A stretch of DNA of 48,582 bases from an uncultured Oscillospiraceae bacterium (GCA_934659425.1 CAKUHU010000009.1:1-48582), one strand, 5' to 3'; numbered from the stretch's first letter, positions 24,651 through 32,261 are shown. Made by a program: numbers and translations. The notes: generated by a model from the sequence alone, not told the origin.

Positions 24651-25466
24651 ATGGATCAGCGTCCCATCGGCGTATTTGACTCCGGGCTGGGAGGGCTTAC
24701 CGCGCTGCGGGCGCTGCGGGCGCTGCTGCCGGAAGAGGACCTCATTTACTTTGGGGACACTGGCCGGGTGCCCTATGGCAACCGGGGAAAGGAGACCATC
24801 CTCCGCTATGCCCGGCAGGATGTGTCTTTTCTGCGGGGCTTTGATCTGAAGACGATCATCGTGGCCTGCGGCACTGTGTCTGCCAATGCTCTGACGAAGC
24901 TGACAGAGGAGAACGGGGACCTGCCGATTTTTGGCGTAGTGGGCCCCGCGGCCGCGGCTGCAGTGGCCTGCACTCGAAATGGAAAGGTGGGCCTGATCGG
25001 AACAGCGGCCTCTATTCGGTCGGGGTCCTACGAGCGGGAGATAGGGTTGCTGGATCCCAAGGTGACAGTCTGTGCCCAAGCCTGCCCCCTGTTTGTCCCC
25101 TTGGTGGAGAACGGCCGCTTCCGGCCCGGGGACCAGGTGGTGGAGCTGGTGGCGGAGGAGTACCTGTCCTCTCTTCGGGAGAAGGGAGTGGACACCTTGG
25201 TGCTGGGCTGCACCCACTATCCCCTTTTGTGGGATGTGGTGGGAAAGACCATGGGAGAGGGCGTGACGCTCATCGACACCGGGGCGACCTGTGCTGACTA
25301 CGCTGCCCGGTGGCTGGAGGAGCGGGATATGCTGGCTCGGAGAGAGCGGGGGAGCTGCCGCTACTTTGTCAGCGATTCCATCGAGGATTTCGCCAGGCTG
25401 GCGGGCATTTTCCTGGGCGGAGCGATGGACGGAACGGTGGAGAGGGTGGACATCGAGAGGTATTGA
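24651..25466 (+). CDS. murI: Glutamate racemase
   Basis: This 271-residue enzyme makes D-glutamate for peptidoglycan. The N-terminus PIGVFDSGLGGLTALRALRA is diagnostic. The two catalytic Cys lie in IIVACGTVSANAL and VLGCTHYPLL. The first motif has Gly where most orthologs have Asn after the Cys (CNTA). YFGDTGRVPYGNRG is also conserved. AGGGGGAGAGGA precedes the start. DUF1934 and argS follow, but these have their own promoter. Confidence 0.95.
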   Translation: MDQRPIGVFDSGLGGLTALRALRALLPEEDLIYFGDTGRVPYGNRGKETILRYARQDVSFLRGFDLKTIIVACGTVSANALTKLTEENGDLPIFGVVGPAAAAAVACTRNGKVGLIGTAASIRSGSYEREIGLLDPKVTVCAQACPLFVPLVENGRFRPGDQVVELVAEEYLSSLREKGVDTLVLGCTHYPLLWDVVGKTMGEGVTLIDTGATCADYAARWLEERDMLARRERGSCRYFVSDSIEDFARLAGIFLGGAMDGTVERVDIERY

Positions 25467-25492
25467 GCCTGTTGCCCCGTAAAATCCGGCCT

Positions 25493-25521
25493 TTACACCG
25501 GAACAAATCCCATGTATAATA
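25493..25521 (+). promoter_or_regulatory. Promoter of the DUF1934-argS operon
   Basis: TTTACA (25493-25498) and a perfect TATAAT (25516-25521) are 17 bases apart, 33 bases before the start. Confidence 0.8.
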
Positions 25522-25554
25522 CATCCACTCTATTTTAAATACGAGGTTTCCATT

Positions 25555-26001
25555 ATGTCTGAAAATAATGTGATCATCTCAATCCAGAGCCAGCAAGCTT
25601 TTGACGGCGTGGAGGGGGAGACGGTGGAGCTGGTTACTGAGGGCCTCCTCCAGCGGGACCAAAACACATATACCCTCAGCTATCAAGAGAGCGAGGTCAC
25701 CGGCCTGGCCGGGACTTTGACTACCTTTCAGATCGAAGAGGACTGCATCACCCTTATCCGGGCGGGGGAGATCAACTCCCAGATGGTATTCCAGGAGGGG
25801 CGGCGCCACCTGTCCATGTATGAGACCCCTTATGGCCAGCTGGCCCTGGGGGTCAATACCCGCAGAATGCGGGCGGATCTGAGCGAAAGGGGCGGGGATA
25901 TCGAGATCGATTACAACATCGAGATCGACCACCGGGTGGCCGGGATCAATGCCTTTCAGATCAGCGTTCGGGAGAAGAAGGCGAAGAGCCTTCCCCAGTG
26001 A
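25555..26001 (+). CDS. DUF1934 (YwiB-like) beta-barrel protein
   Basis: This 148-residue protein has alternating beta strands (VIISIQSQQAFDGVEGETVE, YTLSYQESEVTGLAGTLTTF, MYETPYGQLALGVNTRRM, IEIDYNIEID), the pattern of the calycin-like DUF1934 family. Bacillus subtilis ywiB, of this family, is also directly upstream of argS, so the pairing is conserved. The biochemical role is unknown. Confidence 0.85.
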   Translation: MSENNVIISIQSQQAFDGVEGETVELVTEGLLQRDQNTYTLSYQESEVTGLAGTLTTFQIEEDCITLIRAGEINSQMVFQEGRRHLSMYETPYGQLALGVNTRRMRADLSERGGDIEIDYNIEIDHRVAGINAFQISVREKKAKSLPQ

Positions 26002-26024
26002 GAAGAGAAAGAGGAGAACACATC

Positions 26025-27779
26025 ATGACCGACAGTTTGATTTTGGCCGCCCGGGAACAGGTGGCCGCCCTGACCCAGAGCGCCTATGAAAATGCCGCCG
26101 CTTCAGGAGTGCTCCCCGCGGGTGTGCAGGTGAAGGCCCAGGTGGATATCCCCAAGGATGTCTCCCATGGAGACTATGCCACCTCCTTTGCCCTGGCCGC
26201 CGCCAAGGCGATGGGAAAGCCTCCGCGGGTGATCGCCCAGGCTCTTTTGGATCATATGGATCTGACAGACAGTTTTTTTGACAAGGCGGAGCTGGCCGGG
26301 CCGGGATTTTTGAATTTTACTCTGGGCCGTAAGTGGTTTGGCGATGTGCTCTCTGCGGTGGAGAGCGCCGGCATGAACTATGGTGCCAGCGATGTGGGAC
26401 AGGGGAAAAGGGTGATGGTGGAGTTCGTTTCCGCCAACCCCACCGGCCCCATGCACATCGGCAACGCCCGGGGCGGCGTGCTGGGGGATACCCTGGCCGA
26501 TGTGCTGGAGCGGGCCGGATGGAACGTTTGGAAGGAGTTCTACGTCAACGACTTCGGCAATCAGATCGCCAAATTTGCCCACTCCATCTATGCCCGGTGC
26601 ATGCAGCTGACCCTGGGAGAGGAGAACTACCCCTTCCCGGAGGACGGCTACCACGGGGAGGATATCCGGGAACTGGCCCAGGGCTTTCTGGCTCAGGTGG
26701 GGGAGTTCCCCGGCCAGGTCAGTGAGGCGGACTGGGAGAGTGCCATGGCCCAGTATGGACTGGAGAGGAATATCCCCAAAATGAAGGCTGACCTTCAGAA
26801 GTACGGTATTGAGTATGACCAGTGGTTTCTGGAATCCGACCTCCACAACAGCGGCTATGTGGAGGAGACGGTGGGCCTGCTGACGGAGAAGGGCTGGACC
26901 TACGAGAAGGACGGGGCCCTGTGGCTGAAGACCTCGGGCCTCCTGCGGGAGAAGTATCTGGCCGAGGGCAAGAGCGAGGAGCAGGTGGAGAAGCTGGAGC
27001 TGAAGGACGACGTGCTCCGCCGGAGCAACGGGTTCTACACCTATTTTGCAGCCGACATCGCTTATCACCGCAACAAGCTGGACAAGCGGGGCTTTGATTT
27101 GTGCATCGACGTCTGGGGCGCCGACCACCACGGCCATGTGGCCCGGCTTCAGGCGGCGTTGGACGGGCTGGGACTGGACGGCTCCCACCGGCTGGCGGTG
27201 GTGCTCATGCAGCTGGTGAACCTTCTCCAGGATGGTCAGCCGGTGCGGATGAGCAAGCGCTCGGGCAAGGCCATCGCCCTCCATGACCTGCTGGATGAGG
27301 TGAGCGTGGATGCGGCCCGGTTCTTTTTCAACAACTCCAAGCCCACCAGTCCTGTGGACTTCGACTTGGATCTGGCGGTGCGGGAGGACAGTGAAAACCC
27401 GGTCTACTATGTCCAGTATGCCCACGCCCGGATCTGCTCCCTGATTGGGAAAATGGCGAGGGAGGAGAATATGCCGGTACCCGCCTGCGTACAAGTGGAT
27501 GTGGGGCTGCTGGGGAGCCAAGAGGAGCTGGCCCTGCTGAAGGCGCTGGCCCGGTTCCCAGAGGAGATCAAGGTGGCTGGACGGGATTACGATCCCTCCC
27601 AGCTCAACCGGTATCTGATCGCGCTGGCGGGGGACTTCCACCGTTTTTACAACGCCCACCGCATCAAGGGCGAGGCTCCAGAGGTGGCCCGTGCCCGGCT
27701 GAAGCTGGCGGACGCCGTCCGCAGTGTCCTGGCCAACGGGCTGGGGCTCATCGGGGTCAGCGCCCCGGAGAAGATGTGA
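26025..27779 (+). CDS. argS: Arginyl-tRNA synthetase
   Basis: This 584-residue class I synthetase charges tRNA-Arg. It has an N-terminal Add-1 domain (DVSHGDYATSFALAAAKAMG), then the HIGH-type motif ANPTGPMHIGNARGG. VWGADHHGHVARLQAAL and the KMSKS-like MSKRSGKAIALHDL follow. The C-terminal DALR anticodon-binding domain (NPVYYVQYAHARICSL) is complete. GAGGAG precedes ATG 26025; a GTG at 25998 would run into the previous gene. It is cotranscribed with the DUF1934 gene. Confidence 0.96.
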   Translation: MTDSLILAAREQVAALTQSAYENAAASGVLPAGVQVKAQVDIPKDVSHGDYATSFALAAAKAMGKPPRVIAQALLDHMDLTDSFFDKAELAGPGFLNFTLGRKWFGDVLSAVESAGMNYGASDVGQGKRVMVEFVSANPTGPMHIGNARGGVLGDTLADVLERAGWNVWKEFYVNDFGNQIAKFAHSIYARCMQLTLGEENYPFPEDGYHGEDIRELAQGFLAQVGEFPGQVSEADWESAMAQYGLERNIPKMKADLQKYGIEYDQWFLESDLHNSGYVEETVGLLTEKGWTYEKDGALWLKTSGLLREKYLAEGKSEEQVEKLELKDDVLRRSNGFYTYFAADIAYHRNKLDKRGFDLCIDVWGADHHGHVARLQAALDGLGLDGSHRLAVVLMQLVNLLQDGQPVRMSKRSGKAIALHDLLDEVSVDAARFFFNNSKPTSPVDFDLDLAVREDSENPVYYVQYAHARICSLIGKMAREENMPVPACVQVDVGLLGSQEELALLKALARFPEEIKVAGRDYDPSQLNRYLIALAGDFHRFYNAHRIKGEAPEVARARLKLADAVRSVLANGLGLIGVSAPEKM

Positions 27780-27788
27780 GAAAAGCCA

Positions 27789-27830
27789 TAGAGAGAGCCG
27801 CCATCCATGATTGGATGGCGGCTCTCTCTA
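27789..27830. terminator. Long hairpin between convergent argS and tyrA
   Basis: A perfect 19-bp stem (27789-27807 with 27812-27830, loop of 4) lies between the two stops. U-tracts are short on both sides, but the position and stability suggest a shared terminator. Confidence 0.75.
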
Positions 27831-27887
27831 TGGGGGCAGAGTGCTCCGTTTCAGGGAGAGGAAGAGCGGCTTTCCGTCCTCTTCCCG

Positions 27888-28745
27888 CTATCCCAGCAGA
27901 TCGGGCCCCGGCAGGTTCATCTTCCTCTTCCGGTCAGACGAGACGGTCAGCTTATCTGCGAGGGCCTTCCGGTCGCCGGAGGCAATGACCTGGCGGTAGG
28001 ACTGGAGATTTTGGATCAAAATATCCAAACATCCGGTGAGCGCTGGGGCGTTGAGGGAGAAAAGCTGTGTCCAAAGTCCCACGTCCAGGGCGGCAACCCG
28101 GGTGCAGCCCCGGAAGGAGTTGCCCTCATATCCCTTGCAGGAAAACAGGCTGGGATCGTCACATACAGACACGGCGATGATGTGCATCATCTGGCTGGTA
28201 TAGGCCAGGATGGCGTCATGGGCTTCCGGGGTGGTCTTCACCACATCCTGGCAGCCGATGTGGGCGGCCAGCCGCTCCATCAGAGCTATGTGCTCCGGCA
28301 AGCTGGTCTCCCGTGGGGTGAGGATCAGGTGGGAGCCTTGGAACATCTCGGCAAAGGCGTGCTCCACACCGGAAAACTCGGTGCCCGCCATGGGATGGCA
28401 GCCGATGAAGTCCACCTGGGGAGGCAGGCAGCGGGCCTGCTCCATGATGGCGGACTTGATGCCGCACACGTCGGTGACCAGACAGCCGGGTTGGAAGAGA
28501 GCTTTATGCTGCTCCAAGAAATCCAGGATGCCCTGGGGATGGAGAGCCAGCATGACCACGTCAGCGTCCTTTACCGCTTGGCTGGCGTCCTCTGTGACGG
28601 CGTCGCCCACTCCGTGCTTTCGGGCAAAGCGGAGGGTGGGCTGGGACACGTCCACGCCCACGATTTGAAAGTCCTCAAAGCCCTTGAGGGCCAGGGCCAT
28701 GGAGCCGCCGATCAGCCCCAGGCCGACGATGACGAATTTTTTCAT
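27888..28745 (-). CDS. tyrA: Prephenate dehydrogenase
   Basis: This 285-residue NAD(P)-dependent enzyme converts prephenate to 4-hydroxyphenylpyruvate, the committed step to tyrosine. The N-terminal Rossmann motif is KKFVIVGLGLIGGSMALALK. The HPMAGTEFSGVEHAF segment holds the conserved substrate and catalytic His, and YTSQMMHIIAVSV follows. No ACT or chorismate-mutase domain is fused. It starts one base after the DAHP synthase stop and is the second gene of an aromatic operon preceded by a Tyr-codon leader, so tyrosine control fits. Confidence 0.93.
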   Translation of the reverse strand: MKKFVIVGLGLIGGSMALALKGFEDFQIVGVDVSQPTLRFARKHGVGDAVTEDASQAVKDADVVMLALHPQGILDFLEQHKALFQPGCLVTDVCGIKSAIMEQARCLPPQVDFIGCHPMAGTEFSGVEHAFAEMFQGSHLILTPRETSLPEHIALMERLAAHIGCQDVVKTTPEAHDAILAYTSQMMHIIAVSVCDDPSLFSCKGYEGNSFRGCTRVAALDVGLWTQLFSLNAPALTGCLDILIQNLQSYRQVIASGDRKALADKLTVSSDRKRKMNLPGPDLLG

Positions 28746-28746
28746 C

Positions 28747-29763
28747 TCACAGCTCTCTCCCCACGCATTCCGCCACCTGGGAGGACTTTTTCATCAGCGC
28801 GTCAAATTGGGCGGGGGTGATGGACTGCTGGCCGTCGCTGAGGGCATGGGCGGGGTCGTTGTGGACCTCGATGATCAGACCGTCGGCCCCGGCCGCAATG
28901 GCGGCCAGGCTCATCCGCTCCACCATCCAGGCCTGACCGCTGGCGTGGGAGGGATCCACCACCACAGGCAGGTGAGACTGCTTTTTCACCGCCAGGACAG
29001 CCGACAGATCCAGGGTATTGCGGGTGAAGGTCTCAAAGGTGCGGATGCCCCGCTCACAGAGGATGACCTTTTCGTTGCCGCCGGCCAGGATATACTCCGC
29101 CGACATGAGCCACTCCTCGATGGTGGATGACAATCCCCGCTTGAGAAGAATGGGTTTGTCGATTTTGCCCAGGCGCTTGAGTAAGTCAAAGTTCTGCATG
29201 TTCCGGGCCCCGATTTGAATGAGGTCCACATGCTCGGCGAAGTAGTCGATGTCATCGGTGGACATGAGCTCTGTGACGATGGGCAGGCCGGTGGCGGCCC
29301 GGGCCTGCTCCAGGAGGTCCAGCCCGTGGAAGCCCATCCCCTGGAAGGAGTAGGGGGAGGTGCGGGGCTTGAAGGCGCCGCCCCGGAGGGCGTGGGCACC
29401 GCTGGCCTTGACCGCCTGGGCAATGTCAGTAATCTGCTCTGTGCTTTCCACCGAGCAGGGGCCGGCCACCACCAGCAGCTTTTTGCCGCCTGCGCTGACG
29501 CCGGGGGCAATCTCCACTACGGTGTCATCGGGGTGATATTTCCGGTTGGCTTTCTTATAGGGCTCACTGACTCGCATGACCCGTTCTACGCCGGAGAGGG
29601 CCTCCATCTTTTTGATGTCAATATTTTGGGCGTTGCCCTCTGCACCTAAGATAGTAGTCTCACTTCCCCGGGAGACCATGACATTGACGCCGCCCCGCTT
29701 CATCTCCGCAATGGCGAGGTCCAATTCCTGTTGGGTGAACCCCTGCTTCATAATAACGACCAT
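28747..29763 (-). CDS. aroF: 3-deoxy-7-phosphoheptulonate (DAHP) synthase, AroF type
   Basis: This 338-residue first enzyme of the shikimate pathway condenses PEP and erythrose-4-phosphate. An N-terminal ferredoxin-like regulatory domain (MVVIMKQGFTQQELDLAIAE) precedes the TIM barrel. Barrel motifs are VVAGPCSVES, ALRGGAFKPRTSPYSFQG, LIQIGARNMQNFDLLK, ILLKRG, VILCERGIRTFE and VVVDPSHASGQ. GAGGAG lies nine bases before ATG 29763. It heads the aroF-tyrA operon. The leader upstream (29764-29991) carries a Tyr-rich peptide and attenuator. Confidence 0.96.
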   Translation of the reverse strand: MVVIMKQGFTQQELDLAIAEMKRGGVNVMVSRGSETTILGAEGNAQNIDIKKMEALSGVERVMRVSEPYKKANRKYHPDDTVVEIAPGVSAGGKKLLVVAGPCSVESTEQITDIAQAVKASGAHALRGGAFKPRTSPYSFQGMGFHGLDLLEQARAATGLPIVTELMSTDDIDYFAEHVDLIQIGARNMQNFDLLKRLGKIDKPILLKRGLSSTIEEWLMSAEYILAGGNEKVILCERGIRTFETFTRNTLDLSAVLAVKKQSHLPVVVDPSHASGQAWMVERMSLAAIAAGADGLIIEVHNDPAHALSDGQQSITPAQFDALMKKSSQVAECVGREL

Positions 29764-29791
29764 AAATCATTTCTCCTCTTCTATTTTTTTG

Positions 29792-29824
29792 AAAAAACGC
29801 GGCAGCCCATTGCGGGCTGCCGCG
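29792..29824 (-). terminator. Attenuator terminator of the aroF-tyrA leader
   Basis: On the minus strand CGCGGCAGCCC (29814-29824) pairs perfectly with GGGCTGCCGCG (29798-29808), followed by six T (29792-29797). It lies between the leader peptide and the aroF ribosome site, so it must be read through to express the operon. Confidence 0.92.
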
Positions 29825-29844
29825 TCACATTTCAAAGACGGCAG
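29817..29844 (-). promoter_or_regulatory. Putative antiterminator of the aroF-tyrA leader
   Basis: On the minus strand CTGCCGTC (29837-29844) can pair with GAC and GGCAG (29824-29826 and 29817-29821, a 2-nt bulge between). This occupies the 5' arm of the terminator. A ribosome sitting at the leader stop codon (29851-29853) would cover the upstream arm, while one stalled on the Tyr codons would leave it free. Confidence 0.65.
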
Positions 29845-29850
29845 GGCCGA

Positions 29851-29931
29851 TTATGGGCAACACAAGGGACCGCTATTATCATAATAATAGCGGTAGGAAT
29901 AGGAATACCCGTTCCGGTTGTATTTTGCCAT
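29851..29931 (-). CDS. Tyrosine-rich leader peptide of the aroF-tyrA operon
   Basis: This 26-residue peptide (28 if the ATG at 29937 is used) contains seven Tyr, six of them in the run YSYSYRYYY, and ends SGPLCCP. An AGGTGAG lies upstream and a good promoter (TTGACT-17-TAAAGT) starts the transcript about 20 bases before it. Six Tyr codons fall in 29881-29907 and one at 29920-29922. The last four lie inside a perfect 11-bp hairpin (29869-29879 with 29884-29894). An antiterminator and a terminator follow, then aroF (DAHP synthase) and tyrA. By analogy with the Phe, Trp and His leaders, ribosome stalling when Tyr-tRNA is scarce should let transcription go on. A free-standing function for the peptide is unlikely but not excluded. 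Confidence 0.85.
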   Translation of the reverse strand: MAKYNRNGYSYSYRYYYDNSGPLCCP

Positions 29932-29962
29932 AGCCATAAGGCTCACCTGCTTTCTGTCTGAT

Positions 29963-29991
29963 ACTTTAACGCTTTTTGGCACTAAAGTCAA
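29963..29991 (-). promoter_or_regulatory. Promoter of the aroF-tyrA leader transcript
   Basis: On the minus strand TTGACT (29986-29991) and TAAAGT (29963-29968) are 17 bases apart. It gives a 5' leader of about 190 bases before aroF and lies back-to-back with the Rrf2 promoter. Confidence 0.8.
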
Positions 29992-30001
29992 GGCTTTTTT
30001 C

Positions 30002-30029
30002 TTGAAATTTCCGAGAAATATGGTATGAT
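30002..30029 (+). promoter_or_regulatory. Promoter of the Rrf2 regulator gene
   Basis: TTGAAA (30002-30007) and TATGAT (30024-30029) are 16 bases apart. Its -35 is only ten bases from the -35 of the divergent aroF leader promoter. Confidence 0.65.
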
Positions 30030-30064
30030 ATAAAAAATAGCGTTGGATGCGGGGAGGCTTTGTC

Positions 30065-30487
30065 ATGAAAATTTCTACTAAGGGCCGCTATGCGCTGCGG
30101 TTGATGCTGGATCTGGCTATCATTGATTCGCCCCAACCTGTCCCGCTCCGGGATGTGGCAGAGCGGGAGGGGATCTCGGAGAAATATTTGGAACAGATCG
30201 TCACCCAGATGAGCCGGGAGGGACTGGTCCGAAGCGTCCGAGGCGCCGGCGGCGGCTATCTGCTTACCCGCAGGCCGGAAGAATACACGGTGGGAGAGAT
30301 CCTGCGGGCGCTGGAGGGCAGCCTGGCCCCGGTGAGGTGTGCGGATGATTCCAGCGGTTGTTGCCGGGCGAGTCAGTGTGTGTCGCTGGATATTTGGATC
30401 CAGATCCAGGAGGCGGTGTCCTCCGTGGTGGACAATATTACATTGGCCGACATGGTGAAGCGCTATCACGAAAAGTGTCCGGGCTGA
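30065..30487 (+). CDS. Rrf2/IscR family transcriptional regulator
   Basis: This 140-residue winged-helix regulator starts MKISTKGRYALRLMLDLAII. It has the recognition region ISEKYLEQIVTQMSREGLVR, SVRGAGGGYLL in the wing, and a Cys cluster (CADDSSGCCRASQC) at the IscR Fe-S site. This suggests an Fe-S-sensing IscR-like protein. No isc genes lie next to it in the window. GGGGAGG precedes ATG 30065. Being divergent from aroF-tyrA with abutting promoters, it might also affect that operon, which is speculative. Confidence 0.92.
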   Translation: MKISTKGRYALRLMLDLAIIDSPQPVPLRDVAEREGISEKYLEQIVTQMSREGLVRSVRGAGGGYLLTRRPEEYTVGEILRALEGSLAPVRCADDSSGCCRASQCVSLDIWIQIQEAVSSVVDNITLADMVKRYHEKCPG

Positions 30488-30525
30488 GAGAGTGCGGCCG
30501 GACAATATTATAGAGCAGAGCAAAA

Positions 30526-30575
30526 AGCACAGCCGTTGGGGAGCGGGCAGCCGCCTGCGCCCCAATGACTGTGCT
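30526..30575 (+). terminator. Long stem-loop after the Rrf2 gene
   Basis: AGCACAG (30526-30532) pairs with CTGTGCT (30569-30575), and TTGGGG (30536-30541) pairs with CCCCAA (30560-30565) inside it. The following GTATTTAT is weakly U-rich. It probably ends the Rrf2 transcript. Confidence 0.6.
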
Positions 30576-30582
30576 GTATTTA

Positions 30583-30833
30583 TACCGGGCTGGGGTGCCA
30601 GATGCTCTATGGCACAGAAGATCCCGAATGGGCGGATGGGCGGCTTGGGGGCGGGAGTGCCTTTCGCGGAACCTGGGAGTATGCTATGCCGCCAGCCCGC
30701 GGCGCTGCGTGGCTCCCCAAACATTTTCTGCTCAGCCGCGGTGAAATGAACTCCCATAGCCCGGGATAGGCCCTATCCCGGGGGCCCATGGCCGCCGATA
30801 GGCAAGCGGAATCAGATAAGGGAGCATAGGAAG
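30583..30833. other. GC-rich, highly structured non-coding spacer
   Basis: No credible protein frame is seen. The segment is rich in nested inverted repeats: GTGCCA/TGGCAC near 30595-30616, and a perfect CCCGGGATAGG/CCTATCCCGGG arm pair near 30770. Such density is unusual for a spacer and could reflect an untranslated RNA. I could not match it to 6S RNA, SRP RNA, RNase P RNA or tmRNA from memory. Confidence 0.4.
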
Positions 30834-30873
30834 AAAGCCCCCATTCCACGTTGGGTGGAGCGGGGGCTTTTTT
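30834..30873. terminator. Terminator after spmB / end of the structured spacer
   Basis: AAAGCCCCC (30834-30842) pairs with GGGGGCTTT (30862-30870), with an inner TCCAC/GTGGA, followed by TTT on the plus strand. It can also end the minus-strand spmAB transcript. Confidence 0.85.
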
Positions 30874-30931
30874 GCAGGCTGGAAGGCGCCTTTCCATGGC
30901 AGCGGACCGCCGGAAAGCCCTTCTGCTGCGT

Positions 30932-31453
30932 TTACCCGAAGCACAGCCGTACAGCCCAGGCCGCCGCCAAAAAGGCGGCCGCATCGGCACAGAGGGCCGC
31001 GGGGACGGCGTAACGGGTCTTTTGGATTCCTGCCGCGCCGAAATAGACGGCAATGGTGTAGAAGGTGGTCTCCGTGGAGCCCAGCATCACCGCCGCCGTG
31101 CGGCCGATGGTGGAGTCGGGGCCATAGGTGGAGATCAGTTCCGCCCCCACCCCCAAGGCGGCATTGCCGCTGACGGGCCGCACCAATAGAAGCCCGACGG
31201 TCTCAGGCGGCACGCCCAGCCGGGTCAGGAGGGGGGAGAGGAACTGCCCTGCCAATTCCAGCACACCGGAGGCCCGGAGCATATAGACCGCCGTCATCAG
31301 CCCCACCATGGCCGGGACGATCTTGATGAGCACGCCCAGCCCCTCGCCGGCGCCCTGGACCAGGGCGCCGTATACATCTACCCGGCGGGCCATGCCCCAT
31401 ATGGCGACAAAGGCGATGGTCAGGGGGACTACCATATTGAAAAGCAGATCCAT
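30932..31453 (-). CDS. spmB: Spore maturation protein B
   Basis: This 173-residue membrane protein has about four to five helices of the nucleoside-transporter gate (Gate) fold. Family segments are IWGMARRVDVYGALVQGAGE, IVPAMVGLMTAVYMLRASG, PVSGNAALGVGAELISTYGP and GSTETTFYTIAVYFGA. SpmA and SpmB act together in spore core dehydration. ATG 31453 is preferred: it overlaps the spmA stop as TAATG and has GGAGGA just upstream. A longer start at 31468 lacks a ribosome site. Sporulation-specific control is expected from the family. Confidence 0.94.
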   Translation of the reverse strand: MDLLFNMVVPLTIAFVAIWGMARRVDVYGALVQGAGEGLGVLIKIVPAMVGLMTAVYMLRASGVLELAGQFLSPLLTRLGVPPETVGLLLVRPVSGNAALGVGAELISTYGPDSTIGRTAAVMLGSTETTFYTIAVYFGAAGIQKTRYAVPAALCADAAAFLAAAWAVRLCFG

Positions 31454-32034
31454 TACTGTTTCCTCCATAACCAGGCCATTGTCTTAGCCGCCGCAATGCC
31501 CACCGCCACAGAGATGGCGGAGGCCAGCCACACTGCCGGCAGGATGTCAAAGGGGGCGGCACATCCGGCGGAGAGGCGGACGCTGGCCACAGTGGTGGGG
31601 ATGAGCTGGATGGAGGCTGTATTGCACACCACCAGCATACAAAGGCTGTCTGAGGCCACACCCGGTGTCTTTTTTGCCATTCGCCGGGCGGCCTGGATCC
31701 CCAGGGGAGTGGCGGCATTGCCCAGCCCCAACAGATTGGCCGAGACGTTGGCGGAGACGGCGTCCATGGTCTCCTTATCCCGCTTGAAATCAGGGTAGAG
31801 CCGGCATAGGACCGGCCGAAGGAGACGGGAGAGCTGCTCTGCAAGGCCGGAGCGTTTCATGACCTCCATGACACCCATCCAAAGGCACATGATCCCTGCC
31901 ATAGTGAGACACAGCTCCACGGCGGCGGCCGCTCCCTCTACCGCGGCCGCGGCCACTGTCGGGCCGTTGCCTGCCAACAGCCCATAGAAAACGGATACCA
32001 CGACCATTCCCGTCCAGATCACTGACATTGCCAT
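31453..32034 (-). CDS. spmA: Spore maturation protein A
   Basis: This 193-residue membrane protein pairs with SpmB. Visible family parts are AVELCLTMAGIMCLWMGVME, LRPVLCRLYPDF, ANLLGLGNAATPLGIQAARR and LCMLVVCNTASIQLIPTT. GGAGGGG precedes the ATG. It overlaps spmB by one base, so the two are translated together. No clear sporulation promoter could be assigned in the AT-rich region before it. Confidence 0.94.
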   Translation of the reverse strand: MAMSVIWTGMVVVSVFYGLLAGNGPTVAAAAVEGAAAAVELCLTMAGIMCLWMGVMEVMKRSGLAEQLSRLLRPVLCRLYPDFKRDKETMDAVSANVSANLLGLGNAATPLGIQAARRMAKKTPGVASDSLCMLVVCNTASIQLIPTTVASVRLSAGCAAPFDILPAVWLASAISVAVGIAAAKTMAWLWRKQ

Positions 32035-32170
32035 CTTGTTTACCCCTCCTGTCCCTTCAATCTATGCGCCTTGGCCAGGAGGTATGTCCCAACCTAAAAT
32101 TCCCACAATTTTCCACATTTTAATGGATTTACTTAACTTCTTCACCCTTTTCTTCCTTTTTTCCCAATTT

Positions 32171-32202
32171 TTGATTGACAATCAAAAAAAAACCAGTATA
32201 AT
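32171..32202 (+). promoter_or_regulatory. abrB promoter with a palindrome over the -35
   Basis: TTGACA (32175-32180) and TATAAT (32197-32202) are perfect, 16 bases apart. The 15-base palindrome TTGATTGACAATCAA (32171-32185) covers the -35, so it is a candidate operator, possibly for autorepression. Confidence 0.85.
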
Positions 32203-32261
32203 GAAAAATGCACCATATATGGAAATCAAAAGGGAAATGTTAAAAAGAAAGGAACGTGCAA

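Noticed and set aside
26103..27659. 518-residue antisense frame in argS
   Set aside because: Shadow of argS; His/Gln-rich noise sequence typical of antisense frames.
30607..31053. 148-residue minus-strand frame across the structured spacer
   Set aside because: It runs through the strong terminator and into spmB in another frame; the sequence is Pro/Arg-rich.
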